The notes beneath the pieces were generated by a model. It ran no database searches. It saw only the letters and a program-made list of their open reading frames with translations, and was not told the origin of the DNA. Shown here one piece after another: positions 23,266 to 34,029 of a DNA stretch of 64,000 nt (position 1 is the stretch's first letter; the number at the start of each line of letters is the position of its first letter). The DNA is taken from NCBI GenBank assembly GCA_031761405.1, contig JASEVX010000010.1, positions 29,270,674 to 29,334,673 on the forward strand, in the 5' to 3' direction. The DNA is from Serripes groenlandicus (lineage: Eukaryota; Mollusca; Bivalvia; Cardiida; Cardiidae). The position numbers and the translations under genes are program-made.

Positions 23266-23879
23266 TTTTTTTTAATATTCATACAGACAATCAAAGACAC
23301 ATTTGCAGAAAGGTCAGATTCAGGTTAATTTTAAAGAGTTATATGTTTTGCAATATATCTGTTTTGGGAATATTGTTTTAACTGTCTGTTTAACTCGTGG
23401 TATTCGGGACGAACCTCCTGTCAAAATGAGGTCATTAATGTCCGATGGTCAGTAACTTGTCTCCTTTAAGAGCTTTTTGATAGTCTTACCAATACCGTTC
23501 CAGATTTTCTAAAAAAAAATCGCAAAAACCTATAACAATATTTTGTTAGAATGAAATGTTGATAAAAAGCAGCATTGAAATAATTCAACAGACCAAACGT
23601 TTTAAGATTCTACTGAATAATGGTTTGTAATGGTTTGATCATAGGTACTAGTATCGTAAGAATTTAAAAAAAAATCTGCAATTTTACTTTTACATAAAAT
23701 ATTTGATTGCGAAAGTTTAAACACAATTACCTTTTTTTTACCTCTTACGGTACTGGTATATGTGTGATTAATTTTATCCGAAGCGAAACAACAGAGACCT
23801 ACATACTATGTATGCCTGTGTTCATTTAAACTTAACAGAACAGATACTTAAGATTCGGATGAACTATTAGTATATGTAT

Positions 23880-24235
23880 CGGTTTAATTCTCATTCAATA
23901 GCAAACTATGTATGTCTCTGTTTCATGTTCAAAGTCATCATACGAAACGAAATACCATGACGATCAGATCGTAGTAACATTCAGATTTTTGAAATCTCAT
24001 TTTAATCCCGCACCAAATTATGTATATCTTTGGTCGCTGTTTAAAGTCATCATAACACACGAAATAGCATGACAATCAGATCATGTTAACATTCAGAATT
24101 TTAGTCTTCTCAGATCTCATTTTAATCCAGCAGCAAACTATGCATGTCTTTGTTCATCATAATGCACGAAATACCATGACGCTCAGATCGTAGTAACATT
24201 CAGAATGTTAGTCTCCTCAGATCTCGCAAAGTTCT
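23880..24235. repeat. Three tandem units of about 100-115 bp
   Basis: Phrases 'gaaataccatgacgatcaga', 'cgtagtaacattcaga' and 'gatctcattttaatcc' recur near 23950, 24060 and 24170. There is no coding signal. Confidence 0.65.
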
Positions 24236-24526
24236 GAATGGTCGGTTTTAACGTGACATGTTGTTTTTATATTGAAGTCAAAGCTTTCCAGGAAAAGGAA
24301 TACATTTTTGGCATGCTCATAAATTTACAAATTTGAATTTGTGAATGTATGGTTTTATTTCATTAACATTATTTCTACATTTTCAGTTATGCTATTTTGA
24401 TATTTGTTCATTTAGATATTCTTATTCTAAAAATAGCATATCGATTTTGAGCATTTTTCATCGCTATTCCAGTTTTTTTTTTGTTTATTGAAACCAATTA
24501 TAATTAAGTTGTACACTGTATAGTTG

Positions 24527-24748
24527 GTTTAGCTCTTTTCTACCTGCGGACGCATTTTGACGCATCTGAAAAAGACTACTTTGGAAAACATTTTGGCATG
24601 TGGTTCATAATGAGCAGTTTCTTTTTTAGACGCAATGTTTGCAACTCTTTTCAATAATTTTACTATCATTTATAGAAATTTTCCTACTTTTACTTAGATG
24701 TTGTCAAAGTCGTTTTCTGCATATGTGTTGTATGCGGGAAATGGTTGA
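24527..24748. mobile_element. TTAA-type MITE copy, ends eroded
   Basis: 'cttttctacctgcggacgc' on the left, 'gttgtatgcgggaaatggtt' on the right, with the 'taatgagcagtttc' core between. Confidence 0.55.
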
Positions 24749-24940
24749 CGTCAAAACTTTCCGTTAGAAGCTCCAGTAAATCTTTTTCGAACAAGCTGGT
24801 GAACAATGTAGATCATGCCCAGATTGCGCTGAGGTGAATATTGAGCTCGATCATCGCTTTTAGATATATGTGTAAAAGGTCGGTTAACATCTTCCATTGT
24901 AAAGACTTCATATAATAAACCAATGTATAATCATATGCTT

Positions 24941-25065
24941 AATCTTTTCACATCAACGAATCTTCAGCTGACGCAGTTGAAAACAAAAAGTTACAAAAGG
25001 GGAAAGTGATCATACATTACATGATCAATTTATTCCGTTGCCACAATGTTTTCATCTCTTTTTCA
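24941..25065. mobile_element. TTAA-type MITE fragment beside the HSP70-like locus
   Basis: Left-half and core sequence only ('aatcttttcacatcaacg', 'caaaaggggaaagtgatc', 'ttccgttgccacaatg'). It lies just downstream of the last identified HSP70-like exon donor, so within its presumptive next intron. Confidence 0.5.
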
Positions 25066-25110
25066 TTAATTATTCATTCATTCATATTATGTACTATATA
25101 TAAGACTTAC

Positions 25111-25424
25111 TGCATTCATTTCCTCAAAGAAATCAAGCGACATCGTCGAACTGAAGTCCTGGTATCCATGAAACTTCTCTATGTCTAGAAATGCCTTTTT
25201 TGTGAAAAGAGAGTGACCGCTTAACCCTTTCGACATATTTCATTAGTTTAGCCATAGCCGTGACATCATCCTCAACATCCGTCTGGTATTGTTTAGTGTA
25301 CTCTTTCAGAAAGTATTGTGCCATATTCTTGTTGATTGCGTTACCGGATATGGCATCAGTGCTCTTAGAAGCAACTGTTTCAAAAAAATTCTCCGCTATT
25401 ACTGCGATTGACACATCAAGATGA
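25111..25424 (-). pseudogene. HSP70-like exon C (frameshifted)
   Basis: The acceptor 'accggtgctag' precedes 25424 and the donor 'gtaagt' follows 25111. It enters in phase 2, giving the join Cys-Gly-Ser-His-Leu-Asp-Val-Ser, where family members have DLGGGTFDVS. Residues match through 'LMKYVERVKRSLSFHKK'. The frame then breaks at a run of six T (plus strand 25196-25201). With five T the frame would continue into 'AFLDIEKFHGYQDFSSTMSL', which matches HSP70 again. The break is therefore a single-base indel in a homopolymer, either a mutation or a sequencing error. Confidence 0.7.
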
Positions 25425-26182
25425 CTAGCACCGGTAAATGTAAAAATCGATATGTTTGTTTGATTTAAACCTTTTTCAAAATGTTTTAATACCAATGTTT
25501 AGTACCAGTCTTACAGGTACACTGACGCCAACAACAATCATAATGCGAAATCCCATTTTTTAAAGAGTTTGGTATGACCAGCTAATATTGAATTAAACTA
25601 AAATTATTTTGAGTAATATCCTTGTCTGCTGCAATTTTCTCAAGAAATGTTTGCTAAAACTGCCCTAAACTGCGTCTGTAAGGGAAAACTAATATGGCTG
25701 GAGTCATATTAGTGTTGATAAGCGACAACTCAAAAGCAGATACTATTGTTATTCTAATTTAAATGATAAAAAACCTACTTCAAAACCAGATAGTGTTGTT
25801 TTTAAAATGGTAAGGAACTTACAGTAACAGATAGTGTTGTTATTAAAATGGTACAGAACCTACGTCATAAACAGATAGTGTTGTTATTGCAATGGTAAGG
25901 AACTTACTTCATTAGCACAGAGTGTTGCTATTGAAATGGTAAAGAACCTAACTCATAAACAGATAGTGTTGTTATTGAAATGGCAAGGAACATATTTCCT
26001 AAGCAGATAGTGCTGTTGTTAGAAAGGTAAGAAACCTACCTCAAAACCAGATAGTTCATTTATAAATTGGCAAGAAATCTAAATCCAAATCAGAAAGGTT
26101 GTTGTTAAGGAACCTACTTCATTAGCAGATAGTGTTGTTATTAAAAAAGGAAAGACACATACCTATTAAACAGGTAAGTAAC

Positions 26183-26277
26183 CTACCACAGTCAATAACA
26201 ATTAGTTCAAATCGTCTTTAAAGTTCGTCATATCTGTCTTTGCCAGTGCTAGACTGTAGTATACAACAACAGCAGTT
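26183..26277 (-). pseudogene. HSP70-like exon B, copy 3 (frameshifted)
   Basis: The acceptor 'gctttcacag' lies before 26277, and the donor GT after 26183. At 95 nt it is one base shorter than copy 2. The missing base makes the frame hit TAA after 'KTDMTNFKDDLN'. Shifted by one base, the frame would end 'LIVIDCG', which is closest to the family's IFDLGGG. Entry phase 2 fits the end of exon A. Confidence 0.6.
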
Positions 26278-26592
26278 CTGTGAAAGCAAAACGATTATAA
26301 AACGAGAAAAAGGGTCTAAGAGGATGTCATTAGCAGATAGTATTGTTATTAAAATGGTAAGGAACATACCTCATAAGCCGATAGTGTTGCTATTAAAATG
26401 GTAAGGAATATACCTCAAAAGCAGAGAGTGTTCGTTTAAGCATACAGTGTTGTTTTGAAAATGATCAAGAACCTAACATATGCAAGTAGTGCTGTTATTA
26501 AACTGGTAGGTAACATACCTAATGAGTAGATAGTATTGTTATTGAAATAGCAAGGAACATACAGTCACAAACCTGTTAAAGTGGTAAATAAC

Positions 26593-26688
26593 CTACTAAA
26601 GTCAATCACAATTTTTTTCAAATCGTTTTTCGAGTTGAACATATCTGTCTTTGCCAATACTAGACTGAAGTATACAGCAACATCAGTT
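26593..26688 (-). CDS. HSP70-like exon B, copy 2 (open)
   Basis: The acceptor 'gcttttatag' lies before 26688, and the donor 'gttatt' after 26593. At 96 nt it enters and leaves in phase 2, which matches exon A upstream and exon C downstream. It encodes 'TDVAVYFSLVLAKTDM' and 'NDLKKIVID', aligning with HSP70 TAAALAYGL...VLIFD. It is the only one of the three copies that is fully open with correct phases, so it is the best candidate for the used exon. Confidence 0.6.
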
Positions 26689-26917
26689 CTATAAAAGCAA
26701 AGCGGGAAAAGGGGTCTTAGATGGCGTCATATGCAGATATTGTTGTTAGTAAACTTGTAAGGAAACTACCTCCAAAGTAGATAGTGTTGTTACTGAAATG
26801 TGCAGTTATTTAAATGGTTAGGAACATACCTCAAAAGCCGATAGTGTTGTTATTAAAATGGTAAGGAACATACCTTAAACGTAGATAGTGTTGTTATTAA
26901 AATGGAAAGGATACTAC

Positions 26918-27017
26918 CTCAAAACGAGAGTCAATCACTATTATTTTCAAATCGTCTTTCAATTTCGTCATATCTGTCTTTGCCAGTGCTTCACTGTATA
27001 ATACAGCAACAGCAGTT
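26918..27017 (-). CDS. HSP70-like exon B, copy 1 (altered 3' end)
   Basis: It has the strong acceptor 'cactttttcag' before 27017 and is open: 'TAVAVLYSEALAKTDMTK' then 'DDLKIIVID'. The 3' end differs from the other copies. The nearest donor ('gag|gtagta') gives 100 nt and exit phase 0, which does not join exon C in frame. Confidence 0.5.
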
Positions 27018-27317
27018 CTGAAAAAGTGAAACGGATATTAAACGCGAAAATGGGTCTTACAAAGTGTCATATTTCTCGTCAAATGAACACTTTAATTATA
27101 TTTAGAACCCTAATCGACCTTATTCACTGTTTGAAATACAAAGAGACCTGATCGGCAGGTATCATATGACATTATATAGTTTAGCAATGTTATGGTTTCC
27201 ATGTGTTTTACCTCATCACCATACAGCAGTTGTGGTTCCAAATGTACATTTCACAGTACACGAAACCGTCTATAAAGTGTTCACTGATGGCATTTGATGT
27301 CGCTTTTAACAATGTTT

Positions 27318-27500
27318 CAGGCACGTTGTTTCCTGGGTAAGCTACCAATTATTGTGTTTTATTTATCCAGACACAAGCGAGTCGGTCATAATACTAATTC
27401 CACACTTCTGATTACCAAGGAGAGGATGGGAGAATTACGTAAATTAAAACTATTCGGTATGACTCGGTCGTGGATTGAGCCCACGATATCCCAAACCCGA
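27318..27500 (-). mobile_element. SINE family A, decayed copy in HSP70-like intron
   Basis: On the minus strand the B-box region ('gggctcaatccacgaccgag'), the 'accgaatag' segment and the 'gataaataaaacac' tail side are in family order. It lies between exon A and exon-B copy 1. The 105-codon plus-strand frame over it is not a gene. Confidence 0.5.
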
Positions 27501-28352
27501 TGGCTGTTTGTAAACTCTGTAAAACTGAACCACCCAATGAAGCATAAACTAATCAAAGCTAACCAGCTGCAATGGTCGTACTCTGCTACATGGTTGGTAA
27601 AAGGTGTCTAGAAGAATATGCTTCTTAATACATGTGACTGTTGTGTGAGAAATGTATGTTTCGTACGTGGTTTGTACGTTGATAACGAGTTTTGTTGCAA
27701 GGGGAGACAAACTGCTTTGTAAATTTGCTTGGAAAGTATTTTATCGTAACATGGATTATTCAGATTTACACAACTTTAAGGTTTAGATATTACCAGGCCC
27801 GTGTCTTATTATAACAGCTGTGTCCTACAAACATGTAGTATGAAATACCTTTGAAGCAGGTCGTTCGTGTGACTGTTTTAATAAACAAACACGTATACGT
27901 TAAAGTGGACGATCAATCTAAAAACACCAATTGCTTACACACGTTACGATTCACAACATAAAACGGTTCCTAAACAATCTCATTAAAATCCGACCAAAAC
28001 ACAACGTTGTATATGAATATTGGACCTGACTACAACGCATACATGGTCGCCTCATGACCACTAAAACTTAAATACTCTTAAGCTCGTGCTTGTTTTTTCT
28101 TCGTAGAGTCAAATCGCAAGATGCATCCAACGCATGCTTCTATACAATAAGACAACTCGACAACCACTGCTTCTTTATCTCGTTTATGTATATGGATTAC
28201 CTTATCCGCTTTATACCGAACGATTTAGTAAATGACAATTCGATTTGATGACGACATGTCCGACATAATCCTACATGTATTGACATTTTTTCAAAACTGT
28301 ATACGAGCGAGCGAGTCTTCTTTTTATATAATTGTAAAATACATCAACTTAC

Positions 28353-28791
28353 GGCGCGTTGAGAGTATTGACGACATCAAGTCCGGCTAGTTTCCCCGCA
28401 TTCTTAATTGCTCTTCTTTGGTGGTCATTAAAGTAAGCTGGAATAGTAAGGACAGCTTTGTTGATGTCTTGATGAAGGAAATCCTAAGCTATAGCCTTTT
28501 CATCAGCAAGAAACACACCCAATATTTCCTCTGGATGATATGTCGTTGACGTATTGACTTGAAATGCTGGTTTACCGTTATTATCAACAATGGTATTATC
28601 TATAAATTTCGATTTAGTTTGTTCACGAACTCTGGCATCTGCCCGTGCTCTTCCTATGTTAAATGTCTTGTGATTGTTTGAGGCTTTCTTAGCTTGAGCA
28701 TCATCGCCAATGTATATCCTACCGTCATCATGGACTGTGATCACTGTGGGTGTCGTTTATCTACCGTACGAGTTGGAAATAATTGATAACT
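28353..28791 (-). pseudogene. HSP70-like exon A with two in-frame stops
   Basis: The acceptor 'cttgtttag' lies before 28791. The donor 'cc|gtaagt' after 28353 leaves phase 2. The first residues 'LSIISNSYG' match the HSP70 'EIIANDQG' strand. TAA at 28757-28759 sits where the family has a basic residue before TTPS. TAG at 28484-28486 sits between 'ADEKAIA' and '[12 protein letters not shown]'. After it the strongly conserved '[20 protein letters not shown]' is intact. No indel is seen in the 439 nt, so the two stops are the only damage. Confidence 0.7.
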
Positions 28792-29334
28792 CTAAACAAG
28801 TCCATACCCCTGCACTGAAATGTATTTAGAATACGAGTGACGCTCTGTGTTTACGTACCGGAATGCATTTATGACAAGCGTATATCCAAATCGGTCAGCG
28901 CATCCGTGCAGTCTTATCTGACTCTGCACTTTTTGCCAATTAGTCTGTAAAGCAATATCCAGTTTGATACTTTAGCATGGAAGCATAAGCATGTATTTAT
29001 CCACAGACGTAATCATTATGTTATGGTTCTCGCAGGGAACCGCCCTAATGCTAATCCGGGCTACTGCTGTTTGTTTTCAAATATTTCGCCATGAAATTCA
29101 ATTTCGATATGTTTAAGGTAAGTCATGTAACGGCGCCCAAATCGTACTTGACCAAGTGGAATTCATCGTTAATGTAAAGGATGTCAAAATTGGTACCGTG
29201 TAATGTGTGGTATATGTTTTCTTAACATTTCGTTTAATTCATCTATACATATGAAAAATAGTCTGTTACAGAGGAAACGTTACCTGAGTGATTGGAGTCT
29301 AGTGCCATTTTCAAAATAAATCAGCCATATCACA

Positions 29335-29580
29335 TCGGCCAGTTCAACTACCCTTGTATTTCCTGGCTTTCTCACACCAGTACTACAAACAACAGTCTTT
29401 CCAAGCATCTTCCAGCTTTTCTATATAGAAATGTTAGCCCATTGGTAGAAGACGAATGACGCGTGTCACAATTGCTAATGTCAAACGTTGGAAAGAATGT
29501 TGGTCGAGCGTGGGTACGAACTCAAAACCCCTGGACTGACAGCCCACGTCGATACTTACAGCGATGCCAGAGCTCGGCTT
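29335..29580 (-). mobile_element. SINE family B copy
   Basis: Read on the minus strand: a tRNA-like head near 29580 (decayed), 'gacattagcaattgtgacac', 'aaagactgttgtttgtagta', and the tail-side 'ggaaatacaagggtagttga'. The same order occurs at 35076-35368. Confidence 0.6.
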
Positions 29581-29639
29581 ATCAACATAAGGTGTTAACA
29601 CTGCATTATTATACAATTCCGAAGTAGTATTACTGCAAA

Positions 29640-30530
29640 TAGACTAAATAGCTCCCTCATTTCTGTCGATTTGTGACATTTTGCATGCAGCCATTGGTGA
29701 TAAGAAGCTCAATGGCATGATTTAAATATTTTTTCTAATAGCGGCTTTAATTAAAACACCAGCAGACATATACATACGGGCATCTATTTAGGTTACCATA
29801 ATACTAAAACATTACTATGAATACAAAAGTGTATAAACAAGGACAATAACGTAGACAAACCATAGCCGGCCAACGGGGGAAGGGGTGTTAAAAACAGAAA
29901 CAAAACTAGCAATGAGTGAGGTCAAAGGTCAGTGTCAAGGTATTAGTGGTAATATTTTGGTTCTAAATCTTCTGAATATGCATATATGCAGCAAGTTAGG
30001 TGCTCTATGAATAAGTGCGCAGGAAATATGGCAAAGACAAGCCCTTTTCTTTAAATAATGTCAAAGTTCAAGGTTTAGGTCACATCAATTGAAACTGGAT
30101 ACACCCTATGCGGAAGATGCATCATCATACCCGATTTGGGAACTGTTTCCGCGATAGCATAGGACATAGAATACATGTATTCAAATGGCAAATGTCACAC
30201 ATTTTAATTATTATTATGGTATCAGATATCAAGGTCAAAGTTAAAGTGATAATTTGGTCGTCAAAGACACAACGTTTTCCATAGATTCACCCTCATACTG
30301 GATTATAAGTGAGCAGCTACTATGGCCCGGGCATACACTTTCTATTAATTAAGTTCCATTTCAATGTCAATGTCATAGTGACCTAATTGTTTGCATATAT
30401 TTCAAAATGTTCTTATCTTAATTGAAAAGGTATAGAAGATATGTACCGGACACTGTTGGTTTGTAGGGCGGACGTAGGTACACACGGACGATGTTCCGGT
30501 GGGGAACTAATCAAGGGTTCCGCAATATTT
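29640..30530. repeat. Dispersed-repeat remnants
   Basis: 'aaaggtcagtgtcaaggta', 'caaggtcaaagttaaagtga' and 'aatgtcatagtgacctaat' recall the element at 11.7-12.3 kb, but ends cannot be fixed. No gene is seen. Confidence 0.35.
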
Positions 30531-30898
30531 TAGACAATTGCATCGTGCTATTTTAGTAATGGTATTTTGCAATTCCAAGAGCATGTGGTACAACAAACAA
30601 ATGAAATAGAAACACATAATATGTACATCACCTAATATATGAAGACTCCAAGTTAATTCCTATTATAGGGTCGACAATACCTGTATTCACAGAGCTTGTT
30701 GTATAAACACTCGGTGTGAAAATACCCATCATCACGTGTCCAAACCTTTACGGAATTGTATTGTGTTGTATTTCTACTATCACTGTTTGTGATAGTGTGC
30801 AGATAAGTCAAACAGTGTCTGATTGTAGACAAGGGTTAATATAAAATGGTGGCTCTTCTTAAGAATATATGAACAATCCGACTCTTTATTAAACGCGC

Positions 30899-31072
30899 TT
30901 TCAACCATTTCCCGCATACAACACATTTGTAGCAGACGACGTTGATTTTTATCTAAGCAGAAATGTGGAAAATCACTGTTAATAAAAGTGTAAAATGTTT
31001 CAAAAAGTCGTCGTCTGCAGATGCATCTCATACAGTTTATACACTTTGTATTTATAACGTCAACCATTTGGT
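30899..31072. mobile_element. TTAA-type MITE copy, ends eroded
   Basis: 'caaccatttcccgcataca' on the left and 'aacgtcaaccatttgg' on the right, with 'gtagcagacgacg' and 'gtcgtcgtctgcagatgc' inverted inside. The core is shortened. Confidence 0.5.
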
Positions 31073-31429
31073 ATGTATTTTTTACTTTTTATAAAGTGGC
31101 AACTTCATAAAAGTAAAATAACTATATTGTACATTTTAAAAGCATCTGTCCAAATCCCAGGGATTATCTTACACCAACATCCAACTTTACATAACACAGT
31201 TAGACCTTCAATATACGAAAACGATAATCAATTTAGACTTAAGAATTGGATGACATATTGCTGATGAATAAACGATAACCGATTTGACCGAGGAATGTGA
31301 ACACTGTTAAATTACAAATGGGTTTACTCGTTCCAATTAATAATCGATACACAATTCAGACCCTATACATATATCGATATTAACTGCTTTAATTCAAAAC
31401 TAATCTTTCAGTAGGAGCTCTTTATATAC

Positions 31430-31680
31430 ACAAATGAGCCGTCCCGCTAGAAAACCAACAGTGTGGACTCTGCGTAAAGCATCGACCCGGATCAGTCTAA
31501 GCATATCAGGCAGGCTAATCCAGACGGAAACTTTTCGCCTCCTGTGGATTTTCTAATTTAGGAATCAATACTCTATACCTCTATACCCCTGAGACGGAAT
31601 GTATCGACTCGGATTAGCCTGAGCGGACTGTGCATGCTGATATGTGTCGATACATTACGAAGAGTTTATAGCGGCTTAAA
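31430..31680. mobile_element. Second MITE family ('gagccgt...ctctgcgtaa'), copy 1
   Basis: It starts 'gagccgtcccgctagaaaac' then 'ggactctgcgtaaagcatcg', and ends near 'gtcgatacattacgaagag', which is the inverted counterpart. An inner segment 'ttttcgcctcctgtggattt' appears inverted in the copy at 33785. Confidence 0.6.
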
Positions 31681-31689
31681 TTCGAATTC

Positions 31690-32050
31690 ACTTAAACCAG
31701 TTTTAAAAGACTGTTGTAAGACAGAAAGTAATTATCCCATACATGAACAATTTCGAAAATCCTAGTTTAAAATTCATATTTATTTATTTAACATTATATG
31801 TATATGGGGTTTGTTAATTACCTAAACAATGAATGCTCGGATCGTTATAGTTTAAATGTGAAACAACATCGGGTGTTTCAATAGATCGTTTTAGTACTTA
31901 AACAATGTGAATTCATTACATGTTATTTAAATTATTAGATTAAGAATACATTAAATGAGGGCCGAATAAAGCTATTACAAACGTTATCTCGTTTGGCTGC
32001 CACATGTCAACTAGCAAACTTAAACTGCATTGTATCTGTTATTATGACGC
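31690..32050. other. AT-rich non-coding stretch
   Basis: No repeat family, coding frame or RNA signature was recognised. Confidence 0.5.
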
Positions 32051-32052
32051 GT

Positions 32053-32260
32053 TTAACCCGTTCCCTTATACAGACGTTTTCTGACGCCTCTGAAGCAGAC
32101 GACCTTTTAAATCATTGTGGCAAAAGTAGAACTTGCTCATGATTAGCAATTTCTCCTTTTGCTAAAAAGTTTTCCATTTTCAGTCATTGTTTAGTAATGC
32201 ATTCAATTATAGAGATTTTCCGTTTTTTTACAGATGTATTTATATGTGGGAAAGGGTTAA
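32053..32260. mobile_element. TTAA-type MITE, well-preserved copy
   Basis: TTAA-bounded. The left end is 'ttaacccgttcccttataca' and the right end 'tatgtgggaaagggttaa'. The interior has 'gcctctgaagcagacgac' and the core 'gattagcaatttctcctttt'. Confidence 0.75.
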
Positions 32261-32799
32261 AATATTAATGGGTTTCGGCTTTTCTATTCTGTGGGAAAAG
32301 TGTTACTGAAACTAGCAGAGCGTAATGTTGTAAAAATGGAGCATTTGGTGAACACCTTTATTTATATGGAGTTCGAACTAGGTATGTTATATCATCTGAT
32401 GCCGATTTATTGTATTTGAATAAGGGTTAAATCCTTGCAGTATTGGTTAGTTCAAGATTTCTTTTGATTATATATGTACTGAAGAGAACTTTTAACATAA
32501 ATATTAAATTCCATAGATCAAGATAAACTTACACAAACCTGCCTATCAGTCCCAACTGTTTGCTTCTAGCTGTCACATTTTCAGCGAGATTGCACAATGA
32601 TTTGAATGAGAACTTAAACATTGTAAAAAAAAGAACATGTTGAAATCTGTATTCGAATGACGATTGTTTACGAACAACAAGAAAATGTTAGGAACTCGGT
32701 AATTTAATTTTACTAACGAACTTTCGTTTTGTTTGTTGTTCAGAATATCAATTCCAGTTTATCTTTCAAAATACAGGGCCTTCCTCAAGTTCGGCAGAT

Positions 32800-33075
32800 A
32801 TCGGGTTGAAAGCGGCGTAAAACACAAAACAATCAATACACAAATTAACCTTCTGAAACAACGTTTTTACAGAGATTTCCGCATCTTGTAATTCCCCGAG
32901 AAAAAAGTACTTAAAATCGGTATCCGCTGTAACATTTAGCCAAGTTTATAGAATTTGAATCAGCGGTAGCTTAGTCGGTAAACACTAACATTATCTATCA
33001 AAGGGTCCACATACATCCCTCGCAGTCGTGAAATGACTGATGTATCGTTGAAAACGAATTTAGCAGTTTTGTAAA
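32800..33075 (+). mobile_element. SINE fragments (family A tail, then a family-B-like piece)
   Basis: 32805-32830 is the family-A 3' end 'gttgaaagcggcgtaaaaca'. About 32950-33070 holds an A-box-like 'agcttagtcggtaaacac' and a tail 'gaaatgactgatgtatcgtt', as in family B. Both are truncated. Confidence 0.45.
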
Positions 33076-33404
33076 GCATGTTCATGTGAAATATTGAATG
33101 TTCATGTCAAATTATAAATGAATTGATGATGACTGTTTACAATAGCAACTTTAAGCTTTTAAATAATTCATTTACAAAGACAAAAAAAGAAAGAATGTTC
33201 ATTATATCCAGTATATTTATGCAAATAGTATGCATACATGTACACACAATCTTAGGTTATTTGTGAAACATAATATGCACTTTATCATTTAAACTGATTT
33301 ATTTTACATCGATTGCGAAACGAGCTTTAGGCTGATATGAATAACGCTCGATGTCTGCTTCCTGAAAATTAACCAGTAATTGCGCCGTTGGTGTTGAAAG
33401 ATCG

Positions 33405-33500
33405 ACCCCAAAGGTAGAACCCGCTTATCGCTGGATTCGAACCCGGGTCCATTGGTACGAGAATCCAACGTTCTACCTCACCAATCTGTCCCCACATATA
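33405..33500 (-). repeat. tRNA-like SINE head
   Basis: On the minus strand it reads 'gggttcgaatccagcgataa' (B box with a good GGTTCGAATCC) preceded by 'attggtgaggtagaacgttg' (A-box-like). No paired acceptor stem was found. Confidence 0.45.
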
Positions 33501-33784
33501 AACTTCAATAGGTACAGGCAATTAGACTGAATGTATACCGGGTGACATATTTACTTATTTTTGCTTCGTTTGTAAATGAATTAATGGTAGCTAACTTCTT
33601 CTCCGAAAAGAGCTGTACCGCTTATTGTTTTCAAATATGTATTTCCTTTGAATAATGAATATTAAATGCAAACATATGCAATGTATAGTACAATGTTTTA
33701 TCTTACGTTATATACTACATACGTAACAATGCATAGGTCCTCTTTGAACAAACGCAGCCATTTATAAATGCGACAGGGATTTGA

Positions 33785-34022
33785 TAAGTGAGCCGTTCCA
33801 TACAAAAACCATTATGGACTCTGCGTAATGTATCATCCGTATCCGGTCCGACACATTCCGTGTCAAGTGGATAGAGATATAGAATAAAGATTCATGAAAC
33901 AGAAAATCCAGAGGAGGCGAAAAGTGTCTGCCCGGATTAGCCTGCGCAGCATGCTTAGACTGAGCCAGGTCGATACTTTACGCAGAATCCATGCTGTTGG
34001 TTTTCTCGTGGAACAGCTCAAA
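33785..34022. mobile_element. Second MITE family, palindromic full copy
   Basis: The left end 'gagccgttccatacaaaaac' with 'ggactctgcgtaatgtatc', and the right end 'gatactttacgcagaatcca' then 'ggttttctcgtggaacagct', are imperfect inverted repeats of about 50 bp. From memory such 'gagctgttccac' palindromes are frequent in bivalve genomes. Confidence 0.7.
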
Positions 34023-34029
34023 TATTGTA

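Larger units (their letters stand above)
25725..26920. repeat. Satellite of about 44-bp unit inside the HSP70-like locus
   Basis: Units such as 'cagatagtgttgttattaaa' followed by 'atggtaaggaacatacctca' recur about every 44 bases (25789, 25830, 25876 and onward). The array is interrupted twice by the exon-B copies at 26183-26277 and 26593-26688, and ends against the third at 26918. Confidence 0.85.
25111..28791 (-). pseudogene. Divergent HSP70-family gene, partial and broken
   Basis: Minus-strand exons line up in order with the HSP70 ATPase domain. Exon A (28353-28791) has 'TTPTVITVHDDGRIYIGDDA' (family: N-terminal sheet up to the ATP site) and '[19 protein letters not shown]' (family: VTVPAYFNDAQRQA). 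One of three alternative B exons supplies 'TAVAVLYSEALAKTD'-type sequence (family: NEPTAAALAYG). Exon C (25111-25424) has 'KYVERVKRSLS' (family: CERAKRTLS) and 'FSSTMSLDFFEEMNA' (family: TRARFEELN). HSP70s bind ATP here to drive substrate folding. Exon A has two in-frame stops and exon C a one-base homopolymer shift. The usual phosphate-binding DLGGGT is replaced. The N-terminal DLGTT exon and the substrate-binding domain were not found. It could be a pseudogene, or a working gene with assembly errors. Confidence 0.7.

Noticed and set aside
29092..29125. ATG with nine codons and a perfect 'aag|gtaagt' donor on the plus strand
   Set aside because: It is short, with no recognisable continuation downstream. 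A chance donor is likely.
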